Part shown: positions 61,209-64,000 of the stretch, in pieces
Position numbering within the stretch: the stretch's first letter is position 1
Layout of the letters: the number at the start of each line of letters is the position of its first letter
NCBI GenBank assembly: GCA_025456145.1
Contig: JALOLD010000014.1
Location: 1-64,000 of the forward strand
Reading direction: 5' to 3'
Length of the DNA: 64,000 nt
Source: Thermoanaerobaculales bacterium
GTDB taxonomy: Bacteria > Acidobacteriota > Thermoanaerobaculia > Thermoanaerobaculales > Sulfomarinibacteraceae
Notes under the pieces: model-generated
Told to the model about the DNA's origin: nothing
What the model saw: only the letters and a program-made list of their open reading frames with translations
The model's database searches: none
Made by a program: the position numbers and the translations under genes

Positions 61209-64000
61209 ATGTTGACTCTGCACACGGTCTCACCATCCGGTCGTGATCGGTCATGCGACGCAGCCGCCGGCCTCCGGCGACCGGCGCCGTGTGTTGCAGC
61301 GGCGCTGCTCGGGCTGACGCTGGTGCTGGCGGCGCCGGCGGCGGCCGACCCGCCGACCGTCAACGGTCTGTTCTACGGCGACGGGGACAGCTCGAAGTAC
61401 GTCGAGTACGCCACCTCGTACCTCGGCAGCAAGCTCTACATCTCCTACGACGCCCCGACCGCGACCCTGTACACCGCGCTCGTGGTCGCGCCAAACGTCA
61501 ACGACAACGTGTTCGGACAGCCGGACGGTGGTACCACCTACATGGCAAGCGTCGGCTGGGGTAACGGCAGCGGCCAGCAGCGCGGCGCCAACAAGCTCAC
61601 CGACTCCGAGTTCGCCCAGTTCACCTTCGCCTGCGCCCCGGGCAGCCCGAACCAGTGGACCTGGTACCAGGGCTACGCCTGCCTCTCGGGCGGCAGCTGG
61701 GTCTCGGACATGAGCTGCCCGACGAGCAGCGGCGCCGCCCCGCCCGGCTACACCAGCGCCTCGTCCTTCGCCTGGAACATGAACACCTACCAGGCGGCGC
61801 CCGTGCCCAAGCCGTGGAACCGGGAGGTTCGAGGAACCCGCCTCCGGGATTGGGTGTCCCCGTTCGACCCGGCGCAGACGCCGCCCCTCGCCCTCGGCCT
61901 CGACGGCTACCCGTCGCTCGCCGGCGCCGGCTTCAGCGACCTGTACCAGTACGAGTGGCGGATGGTGTACGAGTGGTCGGTGCCCCTCGGCCCGGGCGGC
62001 GCCGACTGCGGTGGCAACCTGCTCTACGTGGTGACCGGGCTGTCCCACCACTCGCCGCTCAAGGAGGAGCTGGGCGTGCCGCCGCCGGAGTGCGGTGACC
62101 CGGAGAACGACTGCTTCCCCGGAGACATCACGACCGCCGACCCGCTCTCCGACTGGGGCGATCTGCCCGACGGCTACGGCACCACGGCGGCGAGCGGCGG
62201 GCCGTACCACATCATCCGGGTCAACGGTCCGTATCTCGGTCAGGAGATCGTGTTCGAGCTCGACGGCCAACCCTCGGTCGACGGTCTCGGCGACGGCGCC
62301 GAGGAGGACGGGGTCACCGCGGTCATCGACGGCAACTGGACCGTCGGCTCGATCCGGAGCTTCGAGGTCGAGGTGAGCAACGCCGCGAGCGGCGCCCTGC
62401 TCGGCGGCTGGCTCGACTGGAACGGCGACGGCGATGTCGCGGACGCTGGCGAGTTCTACTCCTGGTCCGTCGTCGAAGGGACGAACACCCTCGCGGTGAC
62501 GGTCGGATCGGGTTTCGACTGGGCCGTCGACACCCTGCACGCCCGTTTCCGGCTGTTCTCGGGCGCCGCGGCGGCCCCGGGTGGCAGCCTCGACCAGAGC
62601 GACTCGATCGGGGTCGCCACCGACGGCGAGGTCGAGGACTGGGTGTGGAACCCGGGCACCCTCCCGGTGACCCTCAACGCCTTCGCCAGCTCGGGCTCGC
62701 CCGACGGCGAGATCACGGTGAGCTGGCAGACCGCCTCGGAGACCGACAACGTCGGCTTCGAGCTGTGGGGCCTCGCCGGCGACGGCTGGCAGCGGCTCGG
62801 CGACTTTGTCCCGAGCCTGGACACCGAGTCGCACCTGCCGACCGACTACTCGGTCGCGGTTGCCGCGCCCTCGGGCCTCACCCACCTCCAGCTGGTCGAC
62901 TTCAGCACCCGCGGCGCGGTCGAGGAGTACGGCCCGTTCCGCCTCGGCCGGCGCTACGGCGAGGTCCAGCCGGTCCGACGGGTCGACTGGGCGCCGGTCC
63001 GGCTTGAGCGGGAGCGACGGCTCGCCGACCGCGGCTTTCGGCCGGTGGCCGGCGGGGCCGACGGCGCTCAGGTGATCTGGAAGCGGGTCGCCGCCGATGG
63101 TGCAGGGGCCGCTCCCGGTGGACGGGAGGGCGCCGTCCGCGAGGTCGGGACCGCCGACGCCGCCGGGGTGGCGAAGCGGACGATCACCGTCCGCGAAGGC
63201 CCGCAGACCCACATCGCGGTCACCGAGGCGGGGATTCAACGGGTCACCTACGAGACGCTTCGCGACGGCGGGCTCGACCTCGCGGGGGTTCCGAGCCGCG
63301 AGATCGCGGTCAGCCGGCGCGGCTCGCCGGTCGCCCGCTGGGTCGACGGCGGCAAGGTCTTCGGACCCGGTTCGGCGATCGAGTTCGTCGGTCGCCCGCC
63401 GGCCGGTGACGAGGCCCTCTACATCGCCGCCGAGCACTACCAGGTCTCGGTCGACCGCCGGCTCGCCGTCGAGGCCAGGCAGGTGCCGTGGGCCGCGACT
63501 TCGCAGGTCTCGCCCTCCCGGATCGGCCAGGTCGTGCTCGACCGGCCGGTCAAGTACCACTCGCAGTCGCCGACCGGAGACCCGTGGGTCGAGCGAACCG
63601 TGCTCGCCCGCAACACGGTGCCGGCGACCGCGATCCTCGAGGTCGAGGTCGCCGGCGAGGTGCTCGACGGGGACCACCGGCTCACCCTCGAGCTGGGAAC
63701 GATCAGCGATCTCCCCGATCTCGTCGGGCCGGGCGGCGCGGTGCTGCCCGAGCACAACGTCGAGGTCTGGTTCAGCGGCCCGGGGGGCGGCCCCGTATCG
63801 GTGGCCACGAGCTCCGCCTCCGGCCAGCAGCCGTGGCGGGTCGAGGCCGACCTGCCGAGTGGGATGCTCGGGCCCGGGCTCAACCGGATCGAGCTCCGCT
63901 TCACCACCGACTACCCGTTCTCGCTGGTCGTCGTCGACCGCACCCGCCTCGAGTACCGGACGTCGTACCGCGGGCCGGAGCTCGACTTCGCGCCCGACCC
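61209..64000 (+). CDS. Giant GEVED / gingipain-like surface protein, 3' truncated by window
   Basis: An open frame of 930 codons that runs off the window. The signal peptide has a long n-region then ALLGLTLVLAAPAAA (cleavage near residue 46). An unrecognised Ser/Gly/Trp-rich domain follows (to about 310), then a GEVED domain (SDWGDLPDGYGTTAAS to DGEVEDW near 475) and a beta-sandwich (ASSGSPDGEITVSWQTASE). A region at about 675-740 (IQRVTYETLRDGGLDLAGVP, AVSRRGSPVARWVDG, AIEFVG) resembles the N-terminal part of C25 gingipain-like peptidases. Catalytic residues, if present, lie beyond the edge. Gene start: gggaag 8 nt upstream of the ATG. Confidence 0.85.
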   Translation, partial: MLTLHTVSPSGRDRSCDAAAGLRRPAPCVAAALLGLTLVLAAPAAADPPTVNGLFYGDGDSSKYVEYATSYLGSKLYISYDAPTATLYTALVVAPNVNDNVFGQPDGGTTYMASVGWGNGSGQQRGANKLTDSEFAQFTFACAPGSPNQWTWYQGYACLSGGSWVSDMSCPTSSGAAPPGYTSASSFAWNMNTYQAAPVPKPWNREVRGTRLRDWVSPFDPAQTPPLALGLDGYPSLAGAGFSDLYQYEWRMVYEWSVPLGPGGADCGGNLLYVVTGLSHHSPLKEELGVPPPECGDPENDCFPGDITTADPLSDWGDLPDGYGTTAASGGPYHIIRVNGPYLGQEIVFELDGQPSVDGLGDGAEEDGVTAVIDGNWTVGSIRSFEVEVSNAASGALLGGWLDWNGDGDVADAGEFYSWSVVEGTNTLAVTVGSGFDWAVDTLHARFRLFSGAAAAPGGSLDQSDSIGVATDGEVEDWVWNPGTLPVTLNAFASSGSPDGEITVSWQTASETDNVGFELWGLAGDGWQRLGDFVPSLDTESHLPTDYSVAVAAPSGLTHLQLVDFSTRGAVEEYGPFRLGRRYGEVQPVRRVDWAPVRLERERRLADRGFRPVAGGADGAQVIWKRVAADGAGAAPGGREGAVREVGTADAAGVAKRTITVREGPQTHIAVTEAGIQRVTYETLRDGGLDLAGVPSREIAVSRRGSPVARWVDGGKVFGPGSAIEFVGRPPAGDEALYIAAEHYQVSVDRRLAVEARQVPWAATSQVSPSRIGQVVLDRPVKYHSQSPTGDPWVERTVLARNTVPATAILEVEVAGEVLDGDHRLTLELGTISDLPDLVGPGGAVLPEHNVEVWFSGPGGGPVSVATSSASGQQPWRVEADLPSGMLGPGLNRIELRFTTDYPFSLVVVDRTRLEYRTSYRGPELDFAPD

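Overview
The window is about 70% G+C chromosomal DNA from a Gram-negative (diderm) bacterium. The best fit is Acidobacteriota. The strongest hint is a secreted protein at 54223..56793 that joins a GWxTD-like region to a VWFA domain of the acidobacterial type. Diderm markers are an MsbA-like flippase, an O-antigen ligase, lipoproteins, two lytic transglycosylases and an outer-membrane beta-barrel protein. This placement rests on gene content read by eye, and I cannot name a genus. There is no rRNA, CRISPR array, prophage or recognisable insertion sequence.

Layout. 1-3.5 kb: meaB, then fmt-rsmB. 3.5-8.1 kb: an ABC-F ATPase, a repeat-rich gap, a DUF2147 protein, a tryptophan 2,3-dioxygenase homologue that has lost its key residues, and a TetR regulator. 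8.1-14.1 kb: rpmG, an HD-GYP phosphodiesterase, an ECF sigma / anti-sigma / YbjQ operon, and topA. 14.2-25.4 kb: valS, a small secreted protein, a CurA-type reductase with an FG-GAP lipoprotein, a FetAB-type ABC pair, a large membrane protein, an aminotransferase and a K+ channel. 25.4-31.6 kb: queF, an EamA transporter, the pyrR-pyrB-pyrC operon behind an apparent attenuator with an overlapping leader ORF, rpsA, tRNA-Cys and tRNA-Gly. 31.6-43.4 kb: an MFS transporter, a UDP-sugar pyrophosphorylase, a lytic transglycosylase, a four-gene TatT-type TRAP transporter operon, an unknown protein, mscS and mltA. 43.4-48.8 kb: a pseudo-receiver/PilZ protein, an LPS block (glycosyltransferase, MsbA-like ABC, O-antigen ligase) and thioredoxin. 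48.8-54.1 kb: a UvrD-type helicase with a GNAT protein, and a carboxyltransferase subunit. 54.2-64 kb: an envelope cluster (GWxTD/VWFA, TPR, unknown, and a peptidase / propeller / beta-barrel fusion), then a giant GEVED surface protein cut by the window edge.

Three things stand out beyond the genes. (1) A dispersed intergenic repeat family occurs three times (about 5.7, 33.4 and 52.0 kb). It has a long hairpin with a constant 32-nt loop. In two copies a module of twin small stem-loops follows, whose 9-base loops change together, and this runs into GC hexanucleotide arrays. (2) Thirteen starts (twelve genes plus the pyr leader ORF) lie 4 to 9 nt after a TANNNT-type -10 box (a weak TTTGCT in the case of topA), which suggests common leaderless transcription. 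Other genes have ordinary Shine-Dalgarno sites. (3) Two enzymes of known families, the TDO homologue and to a lesser degree PyrC, carry substitutions at residues the families need.

All functional calls come from motif and family recognition by reading. No database search was run.
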